From Cardinalis cardinalis (lineage: Eukaryota; Chordata; Aves; Passeriformes; Cardinalidae), in assembly GCA_014549065.1 (NCBI GenBank), contig JACDOX010000364.1:394869-458868 (forward strand): 64,000 bases of DNA. Direction: 5' to 3'. Numbering within the stretch: the stretch's first letter is position 1; the number at the start of each line of letters is the position of its first letter. The notes under the pieces were generated by a model. The model saw only the letters and a program-made list of their open reading frames with translations, made no database searches and was not told where the DNA came from. Shown here in pieces: positions 9,306 through 20,640 of this stretch. A program made the translations under genes and the position numbers.

Positions 9306-12300
9306 ATGCCATCAGCCCAGGAGAGNCCAGAGGGGGGAGAGGAGGACATTNTGCACTATGAGGAAATAGAAGATGATGCTGTCAGGTGAGTTCTGTCCTA
9401 CACAATGGCACAGAAACAGCCTTGGGCAAGGCAAGAGATCTTCCAGGNAAAGGAGTGATCCTTCTCATCTGAAAAAAGTGAGGGACAGGGACCCCAATAA
9501 GGGATCAGTCACATGTGCTGTAAAATCTTTAGTCAAACTGTACTGGAAGGGTGGAAGGGATGGGAAGGAGTGATCTGGCAGGGCTGACAACAAACACTTG
9601 ACTATGAAAGTCACATTTCAGAAACACTCTTGACTATTTGGCAGCTGTGTTTGTGTCTTCCTGGCCAAGGGGAGCCAGTTTTCCATGGCTTGCTGGGCAG
9701 GCTTCTTGTTTTGAAAACTGACTCTAGAGGTGAACTCTGCTCTGGTGAGCTCTTGCCTTTGCAGAGTACCCAGGTCTAGGCAAGGATATTTTCTAGGAGG
9801 TTACTTTAAAAAACAAATTCACACACGTGTTCTAAAAGCCAAGGCTTCAAATTTGGAAAACAGGAAGGGTGACTAGGGTGCTTTCTAGAAGATCTAGACA
9901 GGCTGGTTGACTTCTTTGACTTGACAGGCTCAGCTTCATGAGAAGTTAATGTTTGCTGGCTCTGCTGGCACACTCAGTGGGTCTGGAGTGTTCAAAGCCT
10001 CTCTCAGAGCTAACATGAGTGTGCCAGCTGTAGGAAACTAGTGATAAAACCTGTGAGGTGCACTTTGGCCTGATTTGAGTGAGTGTTGATACTGTGCCAG
10101 TGTCCTGATGCTGTACCTGAAGGTGGCTGTAGCCAGAGGGGGTTGGGCTCTTCTCCCAGGCAACCACTGACAGAATGAGAGGACACAGCCTTAAGCTGCA
10201 CCAGGGGANGTTTAGGGTGGACANCAGGAAAAAATTGCTCACTGAAAGAGTGATTGGGCACTGGAATTGTCTGCCCAGGGAGGTGGTGGGGTCACTGTCC
10301 CTGGCTGNGTTTAGGAACAGCCTGGATGTGGCACTCAGTGCCAGGGTTTAGGGGATGAGGAGGTGTTAGGTCATAGGTTGGGCTTGATGGTCTCAAAGGT
10401 CTTTTCCAGCCCAGTTCATTCTGTGATTCTGTGTCCAGATAGGTGCAGTGCCTGTAGCCTAAATAATAGACTTTAATGTTTGGGGTCTTTTTTGAAACAA
10501 GACACCATGTGGAAACTTGGAAAAACCAGTGTAATGCAAGAGAAATGAACTTCTTAAGGGTGTTCTTGCTCTGTTTTGCCATTCAGCTCCCATCTCTTCA
10601 CCAACAGTTGATATCTNGGTTGGGAAAACTGGGGGACCTACTTGAGCCTTTTTTGTTCTCCAGCAGAAGATACCACCAAGGCCCCCATGCCCTTTAGCCT
10701 GTTCTGATGCTCCCCATATGCTCAAGGCTTCCTTGTGTAGTGTTGTTGGGCTCACATGGGTGAGAAGCAAAAGGTAAGGTGCAGGGATCAGCAGGTCCTT
10801 GGCAGTTGCTTCAGCACCCTGGGCCAGAGCCCCTGGNAAGCCCCAGCCCTGCTGGAGTGGCAGCTGTGGCTGGCACAGGGGCTGCTGCCACCCTGCTGCT
10901 TCCTCCAGCAGGTGCCAGCTCAGCCTGCGGGGTGGCCTGAGGGTCCCACCTTGTACATTCTCCAAACTGGGATGGTGGGGGATGNCTCCAGACACAGCAG
11001 GGACAAACTGTGAGCCCGTGGGGTGAAAGGAGCTCTGTGTTTGCCTGCAGCCCCATGGACCTCTCGGAGCTGCTGAAGGAGGGGACGAAGGAATCGCACG
11101 ACCGCGCCGAGAACACCCAGTTTGTCAAGGACTTCCTCAAGGGCCGCATCANGAAGGAGCTCTTCAAGGTGGGTGTTGCTCTGCTCCCCATCTCTTTGGT
11201 GCAGACTCCAAGGCAGAGCCCCGCAGCCCTGGGGGTGCTATGGTGGTGGGTGGAGCAGAGCCTTGGCTCCTTCAAGCAGTGCCTGCCTGGTACAGGCCCT
11301 CCAGGCTGGTTTTGTGCCAGGCCTGGGGGTTTGCTCTTGTTTACCCCAATTCCATGCAGGCAGGAGTAGTCCTGAGATGAGTTGTGCCCATGTAGTGAGC
11401 AGCTTCTCACATGAGCTGTGCTCTGTCTGTAGCTGGCCACTGTGGCCCTTTACTTCACCTACTCTGCTCTGGAAGAGGAGATGGATCACAACAAGGACAA
11501 CCCCCTCTTTGCTCCTCTGTATTTCCCTGTGGAGCTCCACCGGAGAGAAGCTTTGGCCAAAGACCTCAAATATTTTTATGGGGAAGACTGGAAAGAAAAG
11601 ATCCAGTGTTCAGAGGCAACTCAGCAATATGTGGACAGAATCCATCANGTGGGACAACACGAGCCAGAGCTGCTGGTGGCTCACGCTTACACACGCTACA
11701 TGGGGGACCTCTCGGGTGGCCAGGTGCTGAAGAAGGTNGCCCAGAGGGCCCTGAAGTTGCCCAGTACTGAGGAAGGGATCCAATTCTACGTGTTTGACAA
11801 CATTTCCAACGCACAGCAGTTCAAGCAGCTTTACAGAGCAAGAATGAATGCTCTGGACTTGGACAAGAACACCAAGGAAAGGATCGTGGAAGAGGCCAAC
11901 AAAGCCTTCAGATTTAACATGCAGGTACTAAACAAATCCCTTGATGTCCTGTATGTGTANGTGCTGCAGCTTTTAGGTCTGGCCCAGGTTAATTCAGTCA
12001 CACCACTCACCCAGTCAGTGGTCTGGGGCTGAGACCACCACAGCCCCTCCTGGAGGGGATGGGGTTCTAGTTGAACTAGCTTTCACTAGCTACAGGCAGG
12101 AATTCCTCCCATGCTCCAACACCACAGCCAAGCACTTTGATTAAGGCAAAATTAATAAGACTTGAAGATTCCCACAAGCTGTGTGGCTGTGAAGCAGTGA
12201 GGGGAGCAGAGCTCTTGTGCCAAGACAGCCTCAAACAGTTTGAGTGTGCTGCACCACCCTGGTGACAATTCATCTCCTGTCTCAGGTCTGACTTGTTGCC

Positions 12301-13193
12301 CATGGTCAGAAATGTCTGGAGCTTCCTGTTCCTCCCATAGCATTTGCCTCTCATCAAACCTGACTGAGCTGCTGCTTGCCCCAGGGGATGAACACAGATT
12401 TAGCTACTGGATGGAAGTTTTAATCTTGTGCTTGTAGCAGGTCAGTGTGATTTAAACTGGCCAGAAACACAGTGAGGTGTGGTTGGCTCCTGTGTCAGGA
12501 TCCTTATGGAATCCCATGGCAGTGAGAGGGGCTGCCTGGCCACGGCAGGAGCTGGGATCCTCCAGGGCTCTGCAGCAGGGNGGGGAGAGCCTGTTGCCCC
12601 ACACTCCCACCCACAGCAGGCTGGGGAGTGAGCAGCAGGGTGGTGCTGCCTTGCTCCTGGCTCTGACTGAACACTCCTGGGATGGGCTGTGCCTTCCTGC
12701 AGCTCAGTGTGTGCCAGGTGTCACCCCAGCTCTGCAGTGCATGCCCAGANAGGCAGCTGGGCACAGGGAAGCAGGAGTGGTGCTTGCCTGTTCCCCAGAT
12801 GATTGCAGGGCTCTGGCTGAGAGCTGCCTGGCTCTGCCTGCTCACGTGCTCACTGTGCCACTTGCAGGTGTTTGATGAGCTGGACGAGATCGGCAGGTCG
12901 CTGGGAGAAGCAGCCCAAGATGGAGGCGTTCCAGTCCACGATGGAAAAGGAGACATCCGCAANTGCCCGTACTATGCAGACAAACTGGGTAGGTGGTGCC
13001 AGCGAGGGGGCTGCCACGGCTGTGTGGCACAGAGTGACAGTGCTGACGGTGCTTTCTGTGTCCTGCAGGCACAGCAAGCCCCAGCTGCCCCTTCCACGCT
13101 GCTGTGGGCCTGGCCAGGCAGCCCCTGGTGCAGCTGCTGCTGGCAGCCTGCATGGCCGTGGCAGCGGGAGCTGCAGCCTGGTACATCCTGTGA
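9306..13193 (+). CDS. HMOX2: Heme oxygenase 2
   Basis: Constitutive heme oxygenase: it opens heme to biliverdin, CO and Fe2+ using electrons from cytochrome P450 reductase, anchored in the ER membrane by its C-terminus. Coding segments are 9306-9385, 11051-11168, 11433-11924, 12868-12988 and 13069-13193. All have GT-AG borders and compatible phases and give 311 residues (human 316). The heme-ligand His is residue 43 in KESHDRAENTQF. The helix signature GDLSGGQ is at 157-163. Two heme-regulatory Cys-Pro motifs are present (C263-P264, C277-P278), and a hydrophobic anchor spans about 290-310 before the stop. The third Cys-Pro of mammalian HO-2 (human C127) is Cys-Ser here (C125-S126). The Cys-Pro tail, the acidic N-terminus and the CDIP1 neighbour identify HMOX2 rather than HMOX1. 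Four coding Ns leave residues 16, 61, 138 and 262 uncertain or assumed from family conservation. Confidence 0.96.
10139..10434 (+). repeat. CR1 LINE 3' end
   Basis: It shows the classic CR1 sequence in order: end of the reverse-transcriptase ORF (AGGACACAGCCTTAAGCTGC, CTGCCCAGGGAGGTGGTGG, AGCCTGGATGTGGCACTCAG), then GGTTGGGCTTGATGGTCTCA and the terminal CATTCTGTGATTCTGTG tail. It is 5'-truncated and sits in the HMOX2 intron before the second coding exon. Confidence 0.92.
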
Positions 13194-13820
13194 TGGGCAC
13201 AGTCGGGTGTGGCTCTGCCTGGGGGCAAGGGCAGAGATGTGCCCTGCCTGCTTTCCGACCCTTCCCTTGCTGCTGGTGAGTTGGCTGCAGAGTGGAGTAA
13301 GGAAATAAACAGGAATCCTGTGGGACTGTCCAAGCCTCCTTGCACAGCACTGTAACACNTCTTTAGCTGAGTATTGCACAGGACTGGTCAGTGCCAGGGG
13401 GTGAGGACTCCACTGCAGCACTGCCCTGCCCAGGCTGGGCTTTTTAAGGCTAGAGATGTCCTGTCCTGTCCTGGCAAAGGCTTCACATGCTTGGCTTTTC
13501 ATCTCCATCCCTGAAGCAGTGTCTGGAGGGGGTTTCCTGCCCTGGGTTGCATCTGCAGAATGTGTCATCAGCCTTTCAAACGACGAGCACTCGCTTTCCT
13601 ACCCTGAGAAGCTGAGGCTGTGCCACGGGGCTGTTAGCTCAGAGCAGTGTCCTGTTTGGTGCAATGTCTGAGGAACCAAGCGTGACTCCTGCTGGAGGGA
13701 GCTCCCTGGGGATGGGGGCAGGACCATGGTGGAGAATGGAGGTGACAGATCTGTATTGTGCAACTTTGGGGTTGAGGGTTGGTTGTTGGTTATTTCTCCT
13801 GAAGCCTTGACTGGAATAAA
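13194..13820 (+). terminator. HMOX2: HMOX2 3'UTR and poly(A) signals
   Basis: Two AATAAA hexamers follow the stop codon on the + strand, at 13304-13309 (about 110 bp after the stop) and 13815-13820. Either could end the mRNA, giving short and long 3'UTR forms. The CDIP1 transcript converges from the other side, ending near 14.2 kb. Confidence 0.7.
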
Positions 13821-14219
13821 AAGTTGCAATGCTGTAGCTGGAGGAAGCTAAAAGCACATCATTGTGAGAATGGGGAGGCTGGGGAGGGGGCTAAGGGGGA
13901 GAAAGGGGGGCCATCCCACATTGTTTCACTTGTCTCTGACTCATGCAGTCCCTGAGAAACTCCTGCCCNGGCACCCCTCTGTCCCTGCTATTTCCCCTGG
14001 GGTTTCCATGTGGGAGGCTCACTGCCCTGCTGAGGACACAGCCAGCTGCTGTCAGGGCTTGGGGCTTTCCTGTGTGAGGGGGTTCCTGGTAGGGTAGAGA
14101 TGCTGCTGCTCTTCCTCCTGTGCTTGGTACCACTGTACCCCCACCCTGCCCTCATCCTTGGCTCCCCTGCAGGCAGAGCTGCTGTAAATTTTGAGCAGGA
14201 GAGAAGAAAATATGCACAT

Positions 14220-15331
14220 GAGTTCAGGGTCTGTTATTTATTTACATAAAAACACTGACTAGTGCCACAGTTCCACCCCTGAGCAAACAGCAGGAGCCTG
14301 TGCAGGCCGGGCTGTGTTTGCAGACCTGTGTCCTGAGAGACCCCCCCCACTTTGCTCTGGGAGCTGCAGGGGAANGAGGAGCAGCCCCGAGAGGCTGAAC
14401 TCGGCTCCCAGCCCCTCTCACCCCTGCTGTGGGAGCGCTGCTGGCAGCTCNTGTCGCTGCCTGCTTGCCCCTTCCTTCTGCCTCAGGTGAGTGAGCTAAA
14501 GTACCCCCTACACCACATGCAAGGAGACCCTGCAGCCCCTGCCGGGCCCAGGGCGGCTCTGGAGCTGCAGCCTGGTTACAAACTCCTCTACTCTACGTGC
14601 CGGGCAGCCGGGACATGCCGGGTGTGCTTTGGCTCTCGGACTGCCGGGGGCTGTCCCTGCCCCCGGAGCCGGGCGGGGCTGGGAGGAGGAGGAGGCGCAT
14701 GCAGCTGGAGCGGCCGCCGGGCAGGACGGAGGTGCTGATAAGGGTGCGGTGCTGCTGCCGGGCCCCTCTGTGCTTAGAGGCAGCTCTGCCTCCCCTCGGG
14801 AAGGGGCTGTGAACCACACGGAGACCTGGTGTGTGGCACCGCCCCGTCTCCTTGTCACTGAGCCCCTTCCTGAAAGTGCCACAAAGGCTGTGCTGCATCC
14901 CCTGAGGGCACCTTGTGTCCCCTCCTGGGCTCCCATCCCAGCACGTCCTGCAGCCAGGCACCCCCTGCACTGTGGCACTGGGGTGGGCACCTGCAGCAGC
15001 TGCTGCTGCTCCTGCCAGGGCTGCTCCAGGTGAGAGGGGCCTCGCTCACAGCTGGAGCCTGACGGGGTGCAGAGCGATGCCCCCCACTCCTGTGCACTGC
15101 AGGGCAGCTCCCGCACCTCCCCCGTGCCCCAGCGTCACCAATCCAGCTATTCCCAGTGAGGAGCAGAGCTGGGGGCAGTGGTGGCAGCTCTGCGGGAGGA
15201 GCCGGGGTTAACACATACACACCACCGGCGGGAAGCGAGGGGAGGGGCGATGCACACGCGGGGACGGACGGACAGATGGACGGACGGCAGCGGGGCGGGG
15301 CCGGCGGCGTTCCAGAGGCTCCCGGGTGCCG
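14220..15331 (-). terminator. CDIP1: CDIP1 3'UTR with poly(A) signal
   Basis: The region runs on the minus strand from the CDIP1 stop codon (15332) to an AATAAA at 14242-14237 (TTTATT on +), a 3'UTR of about 1.1 kb. No coding signal is seen inside it. Confidence 0.7.
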
Positions 15332-16157
15332 TTAGCACATGCGCTTGTACGTGTAGATGTAGGCCTTGCAGTTGGGACACGTGTGTGTCACGTCCTTGAA
15401 GTCATCGAACAGGCAGGGGATCAGGCAGCAGCAGAGATCACACCTGGAGCACAGGGAGAGGCAGAGATGCTGAGCTGGGGCAGCCCCTGGGCACAGGAGC
15501 AAGAGATGTAATTGGAGGGGCTGTCACCCCAGGATCCCCTCTGCTGCTCCAGTGCCACCCCTGTGCCAAGGTCCCCACCGTGCCCAACAGCTCAGCCANG
15601 GCCACCAGCACTGGGGGTGCCCAGGACCAGGCTGAGCACCCAGCACGAGGCCCCAGCTCTGCTTGCAGCACCTACCCCACGAAGCAGCAGAAGAAGCCCA
15701 GAAGGAAGCTCATGAGCCCAATCTCGTAGGAGATCTTGGTGGTGATGGCTTGCTGGCAGTGGGGACACACTGTCTGCACAGGGGCCCCCTGGAAGATCTC
15801 TCCCTGCAGCACTGTGACTGTGGTGGCAGCTCCCGGCGGGACCAGCACCGTGGCCGTGTGGCCACCAGGAGAGGGGTAGGGGCCTGGGGCAGGGTAGTAG
15901 CCCATGGGGGGGTGAGGGCCTGGGGGTGGATAGTATCCTGCTGTGAATGAGAAACACAAACAAGTGAGCACCTCTGGACATGGCAGGAGAGCCCAGGTCC
16001 TTACTGGGGAGACCCCCACCCTGCTGCAACCCCACCCTTTGAGGCCAGGCCTGCCCCAGGCACTGTGTCCCTCACCCCATCCCAAGGAGCCTCACTGCAA
16101 GCTCCAAATGGCAGCTCCAACCCCCTCTTGTGTCCCCCCAGGGCAGCAGGAAACACG

Positions 16158-16213
<56 letters not shown>

Positions 16214-17146
16214 ACCCCCACCCTGTGCCCCAGCCCCCGCAGGACTCACCTGGTGGCACATAGGGCCCGGAGCCATCCGAGGCCATGTGGGGGGGTATGA
16301 ACCCCGGCTGGGAGGGGGGCTCATATGGGGGGGGTCCGAACTCAGGAGGGGGGATAGGAACCCCCTGGGGCTGTCCCACCACTGGGGTGACACCCTCTGA
16401 AAGGAAACACAGTCAGCAGCCAAGGAGGCAGGGAAGGGAGGCAAGAGGTAGCAAGANGTGGGGGGACAACCCCTTAAGCCACATCCTCCTCTGTCACAGA
16501 CATGTTTTATGAAAAATCCTTTCCTTAGGATTTTTCCTCCTGAGAAGCTGAGAGGCCTCAGGAACAAAATGTAAACAATGATTATGTGCTGCTGTGGAAT
16601 GCAACAGGTGCATCTGGGATTGGTCTCATGTGGTTGTTTCTAATTAATGGCCAATCACAGTCAGCTGGCTCGGACTCTCTGTCCAATACCAAAGCTTTTG
16701 TTATCATTCCTTCTTTTTCTATTCTTAGCCAGCCTTCTGATGAAATCCTTTCTTCTATTCTTTTAGTATANTTTTAANNNANTANATATCATAAAATAAT
16801 AAATCAAGCCTTNTGAAACATGGAGTCAGATCCTCATCTCCTCCCTCATCCTTGGACCCCTGTGAACACNGTCACACTCCTCTGGGCCACAAGAAACCCA
16901 AATTCACCCCACAGCAGGGAGCAGTGCCAGGCTTTGAGCTGGGTCATTGCCCTGAGGAGCCCTCCTGCCTCCCCCAAGGGTGACAGGGGGACAGGGGGAG
17001 CCAGGCAGTCCCAGGGCACCCNCAGTTGGGTCCTGGGTGTGTGGCAGTGTCCCCCCAGTACCTGGTGCCGAGGGGGGGCCGTGCTTCTCCTCTATCAGCG
17101 GTGCCGAGGGGCCCCCCGGGTAGGGAGGGGGGGGATCGTTGGACAT
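15332..17146 (-). CDS. CDIP1: Cell death-inducing p53-target protein 1 (LITAF-like)
   Basis: A membrane-associated LITAF-domain protein of late endosomes/lysosomes, linked in mammals to p53- and TNF-dependent apoptosis. Minus-strand coding segments are 17146-17062, 16396-16250, 15937-15676 and 15443-15332, with correct phases and GT-AG borders, giving 201 residues (human 208). Residues 1-100 are Pro/Gly/Tyr-rich with PPPPYPGG near the start and GPPPYEPP, PY-type motifs that can bind WW-domain or ESCRT partners. The C-terminal LITAF domain has CPHC (135-138), a hydrophobic membrane-dipping helix (about 150-180) and C187-P-N-C190, the two halves of the zinc knuckle. The tail is YIYTYKRMC. A 13 bp 5'UTR piece (17147-17159) precedes the ATG after an acceptor, so noncoding exon(s) lie further upstream. 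The third segment has a tandem acceptor (CAGCAG) that could start it at 15940 and add one Ala. Confidence 0.96.
16160..16210. repeat. (CTG/CAG)17 microsatellite in CDIP1 intron
   Basis: Seventeen uninterrupted CTG triplets on the + strand read as (CAG)17 in the CDIP1 pre-mRNA. They lie in the short (about 310 bp) intron between CDIP1 coding segments 2 and 3, about 40 bp past the donor. If the intron is kept, the upstream frame runs through the tract as polyalanine and then stops. Confidence 0.98.
16492..16876 (+). mobile_element. Solo LTR of an endogenous retrovirus, 6-bp target duplication
   Basis: The 385 bp element starts TGTCACAGACATG and ends with GTCACA, with AATAAA at 16798-16803. It is flanked on both sides by CTCCTC (16486-16491 and 16877-16882). 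A 6-bp duplication fits the beta-retrovirus-like (ERVK) class. It lies in a CDIP1 intron in the opposite orientation to the gene. There is no internal viral sequence, so it is a solo LTR. Several Ns cluster at 16771-16785. Confidence 0.88.
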
Positions 17147-20100
17147 GGCTCAGGCAGCCCTGTGGGGACAGAAACCTTCAGGTGACAGCAGCCCTTGGTG
17201 CCACAGGGAGCCGGTGTGGTGCTGGGGATGGAGGNGACAGGTAACAGAGGGGCCAGGGCTGGTGCCACCACTGCACCAGCCTCAGCTCCCCCCAGGCAGA
17301 ACCAGGGGTATGGCCCCAAAGCTGGACAGGCTCAGAGCAGGCAGCAGCTCCAAGGTGTAAGATCTTCCTGCCAGCTCCATTTAAGACCCCCCTGGTGCAG
17401 AGCAGCTCATCAGGGCAGCTCTGGGCTGTGTGGCCACACTCCAGGGCAGTGCTGGGCTGGAATGTGCTGTGCCCAGACCTGGCTGCATCTCCGGGGTGCC
17501 AAAGTTGGGGAAGAGCTGCCCACAGCCCCAGACCTCCACCCTCAGTGACACAATGCTGTGCCCTGAGGGATGGCAGGACCCCTGCCCTGAGCCTGAAGCA
17601 AAAACTCCAGGACAGAGGGTGCAAACCCACAGAGCATTTCTAAATAAGTCTCTCAATAAACCCAGTGAGTTAAGGTAAGGCCATATTTAACAGCTGGAGC
17701 TGTTACTTTACATGGGGTAGAATTTACCTGTCCTCTTCCCTGCAGCAACAGCTCAGAGGCCTTGACAGCTGAGAGAGGCAGCTCCTCTGAGCGGTGTAGT
17801 TTGGAAGGTGACTTCTTCCAGTGGGTCTGTGTCAAAGGAATTACAAGTGAATTACAGAGATGGAGAGGAGGCACAGCTGCAGCATTGCCCTGCCTGCCAC
17901 ACCAAACCCCTTCTCTCCCCCTGCACCCCCTCAGGGGCAGGCCTGAGGCTCTGTGTCCCCGGCACGTGGCAAAGCCCCACTGACCTGGTCTGAGATCCAA
18001 GCAAATGCAATAACATCAAGAAATCTGATTTCCCCACTTCCAGTGGCTCAGTTATAGCTGGTAGGATGTGACTAAATTGGGAAATACAAGTGAGAGGCTG
18101 CTCACTCAGTGCTTGGGACAGGGTGACATTGCTGTCAGAGCCCAGGGAGCAGTGCTGGGAGCTCCATCCTTCACCCAACAGGCCAGGAGCAAATGTGACT
18201 CTGCTTGTCCCGTTTGCTGGCACCAGAGCCCCGTGCTGGGCAGCCAGCCCAGAGCATGCCANCCTGCCCAGCATGGCACAGCCTGCACAGGCAGCCAGTG
18301 CTGCCCCAGCCCTGCATTGCAGCTGTGCCCACACAGGTGCCCCTGGGGCTCAGCCACCTCCACCTGCAGCTGCCAGGTCCAAGCAGAGCCAAAGACTTGG
18401 CAAGCAAGGCACGAAGACCCATCCCTTCCTCACCTGCATGGCTTTGCTTCATTCTACTCCTTTTCTCCTAGTTCACCCTCCCTGCCACCCAGCAGCCTCC
18501 TGCAAGGCAGCAGGAAATTGAATCAGTCCCTGGAGGGGCACCTGACCTGTTGCTGCTCACTGATCCCCCCAGGAGCTGATTCCTGGCAGGCACAGGGTCT
18601 CCCCCAGGATGTCCAGATTTCCTGACTAGAATTTCTCCCCCCAAGCTGAAGTCACACAGCTTCACAGAGTAACAGCAGGGCAGCTGGGGGTCATCTTCTC
18701 CTGCTTCTCACTCCAGTTTCTTCCTGAAGAGCCAGGCAAGCAGAGTTGCCATGGCACAGAGCATTTCCAGGCACACTGCAGAGCCTGCCTTCTCCTTCAG
18801 TGACCTACAAAGCTCCAACTGGGCCGTGCTCCTTTTAGCTCAGTGCGGATGTGAAGAAAAGGAGGATTTATTCTTCTCCAAGTAGCCAACCCTGCACATC
18901 CAGGAGCCTCAGACCTTCCTGTGCCCGTGCCTGCAGGNGTTCTGGATGAGCCCAGCCCAACCAGAGCATCCCAGAGTCCTTACCTGGGGCCNCCAGCCTG
19001 CCAGGGAGCTTCCCTTCCCTCACAGCCAACTGTGCCCACAGCAGATCTCCTCCCATTCCCGCTCACATGCTGCTTTCCCATAATAATCTTTCAACACTCC
19101 CCAGCCTCACTCCNCCCATCAAAGCAGCTGGCCAGAGAAGGCAGGAGGGGAGGAGTCCTCACCAGCCACTCCATCAACACCCATGGGACGAAGCAACAGC
19201 CCCAGGGTGAGCCTTGAACGCTGCCACCCTGCCCAGAGGGTGCCAGCCCTGGCTGCCAGAGCCACACGTGCCCTGGGATGAGGGAAGCTGAGGGATGCAG
19301 GGCCCTTCTGCTCGTACTTGGCAGCCTCAGTTGCTCCTAATGCAATATTCTGCTTATTAAGAGAGATCTGTAAAGAGCGAGATGTTGGCTGTGTGCCCTT
19401 CCCAGGAGGAAAATAAAGCCTGTTGCTTTTAAGCCTCTTAGAAGCTGTTTCTCTCCTGTGCTTTCTTTCATCTTAACGTGAGCAGCACAAAGCTCAGCCC
19501 ATTTCTGACAGAGAGCTCCATGGGATACCAGGGGGCACTGGGCTTCCCCCTGGCATGAGCTGCCCCAGAGCATCCCTCACCATTGACAGCCCTGCAGTAT
19601 TCCAAAATTACCATCCAAAAGTACCATGTTTAAGTTCTGATGGAATCACCAATGTCTTGTGCAGGTCCTTTGGAGCAAGGACACACTGCAAGCTCCTGAG
19701 ACTCAAAAGGAGCTGGTTATCATTGCAGGATGGAGAGAGGAGATGCTATTTCCAGCTACAAATGCAGATTAGCTCTTCTCAACTGGAAGAACAGCTTTTA
19801 CTGGCTTCCTCTGCAAACTAACTACAGAGGATAAATCNACTATGGAACCAGAAACAGCACAGTCAGTTAAACACAAAGACAGGCAAAGGACCCCCATGCC
19901 CCCCAGGGAATTGATATTTGCTAAAGAAAATGAAAAAGATTCCCATTAACCTGCTGGGGCACAGCAGTGTGACAGACAGAGCTAGCACAGCTCCATCACA
20001 GCCTCACACAGAAAGGGCTTGGCCCACCCTGGCCATGGCCTCAATCTGTGGGTCCTCCCCTGGCTCTGTGCTCCCTGACCTCGTTCCAGGCAGATTTTGG

Positions 20101-20286
20101 GTGAGAATAAGGCAGCAGATTTCTATGTCCCCTGCTCAGATCACAGCTCTCAGCCCCAAGAGGTCTGTCTGAGGCTTCTCAAACAGCCAAAGCACCGTGG
20201 GGCAGCACCAGCCCTGCCTGTGGGAACACAGGGCTTTCTAACCCACCTGTGCTCAGCAGCCCCCAGCTTGGCTAATGAGGGATTGT

Positions 20287-20640
20287 AGGATCCCAGAATG
20301 GTTTGGTTTGAAAGGACCTTACAGCCCATCTNATTACAACATCCTGCCACGGGCAGGGACACCTGCCACTGTCCCAGGCTGCTCCCAGCCCTGCCCAGCC
20401 TGGCCTTGGGCACTGCCAGGGATCCAGGGGCAGCCCCAGCTGCTCTGGGCACCCTGTGCCAGGGCCTGCCCACCCTGCCAGGGAACAATTCCTTCCCAAA
20501 TATCCCATCTAACCCTGCCCTCTGTCAGGGTGAAGGCATTTCCCCTTGTCCTGTCATTCCATCCCCTGTCCAGAGGGCATTGATCAATACCCCAAAGCCC
20601 TGGTTCCCGTCACTGACACGCTCAAAACTGATACAAAGCA
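20287..20640 (-). repeat. CR1 LINE 3' end, reverse orientation
   Basis: It begins CCCAGAATGGTTTGGTTTGAAAGG and continues with GGGACACCTGCCACTGTCCC, GCCTGGCCTTGGGCACTGCC and CACCCTGTGCCAGGGCCTGCC, the reverse complement of avian CR1. The inner end is approximate. Confidence 0.9.

Noticed and set aside
16001..16567. Polyglutamine/polyalanine ORFs over the CDIP1 CAG tract as genes
   Set aside because: The tract lies between a clear donor (16249) and acceptor (15938 or 15941) of CDIP1; these frames are intronic. Only an intron-retention product is worth considering.
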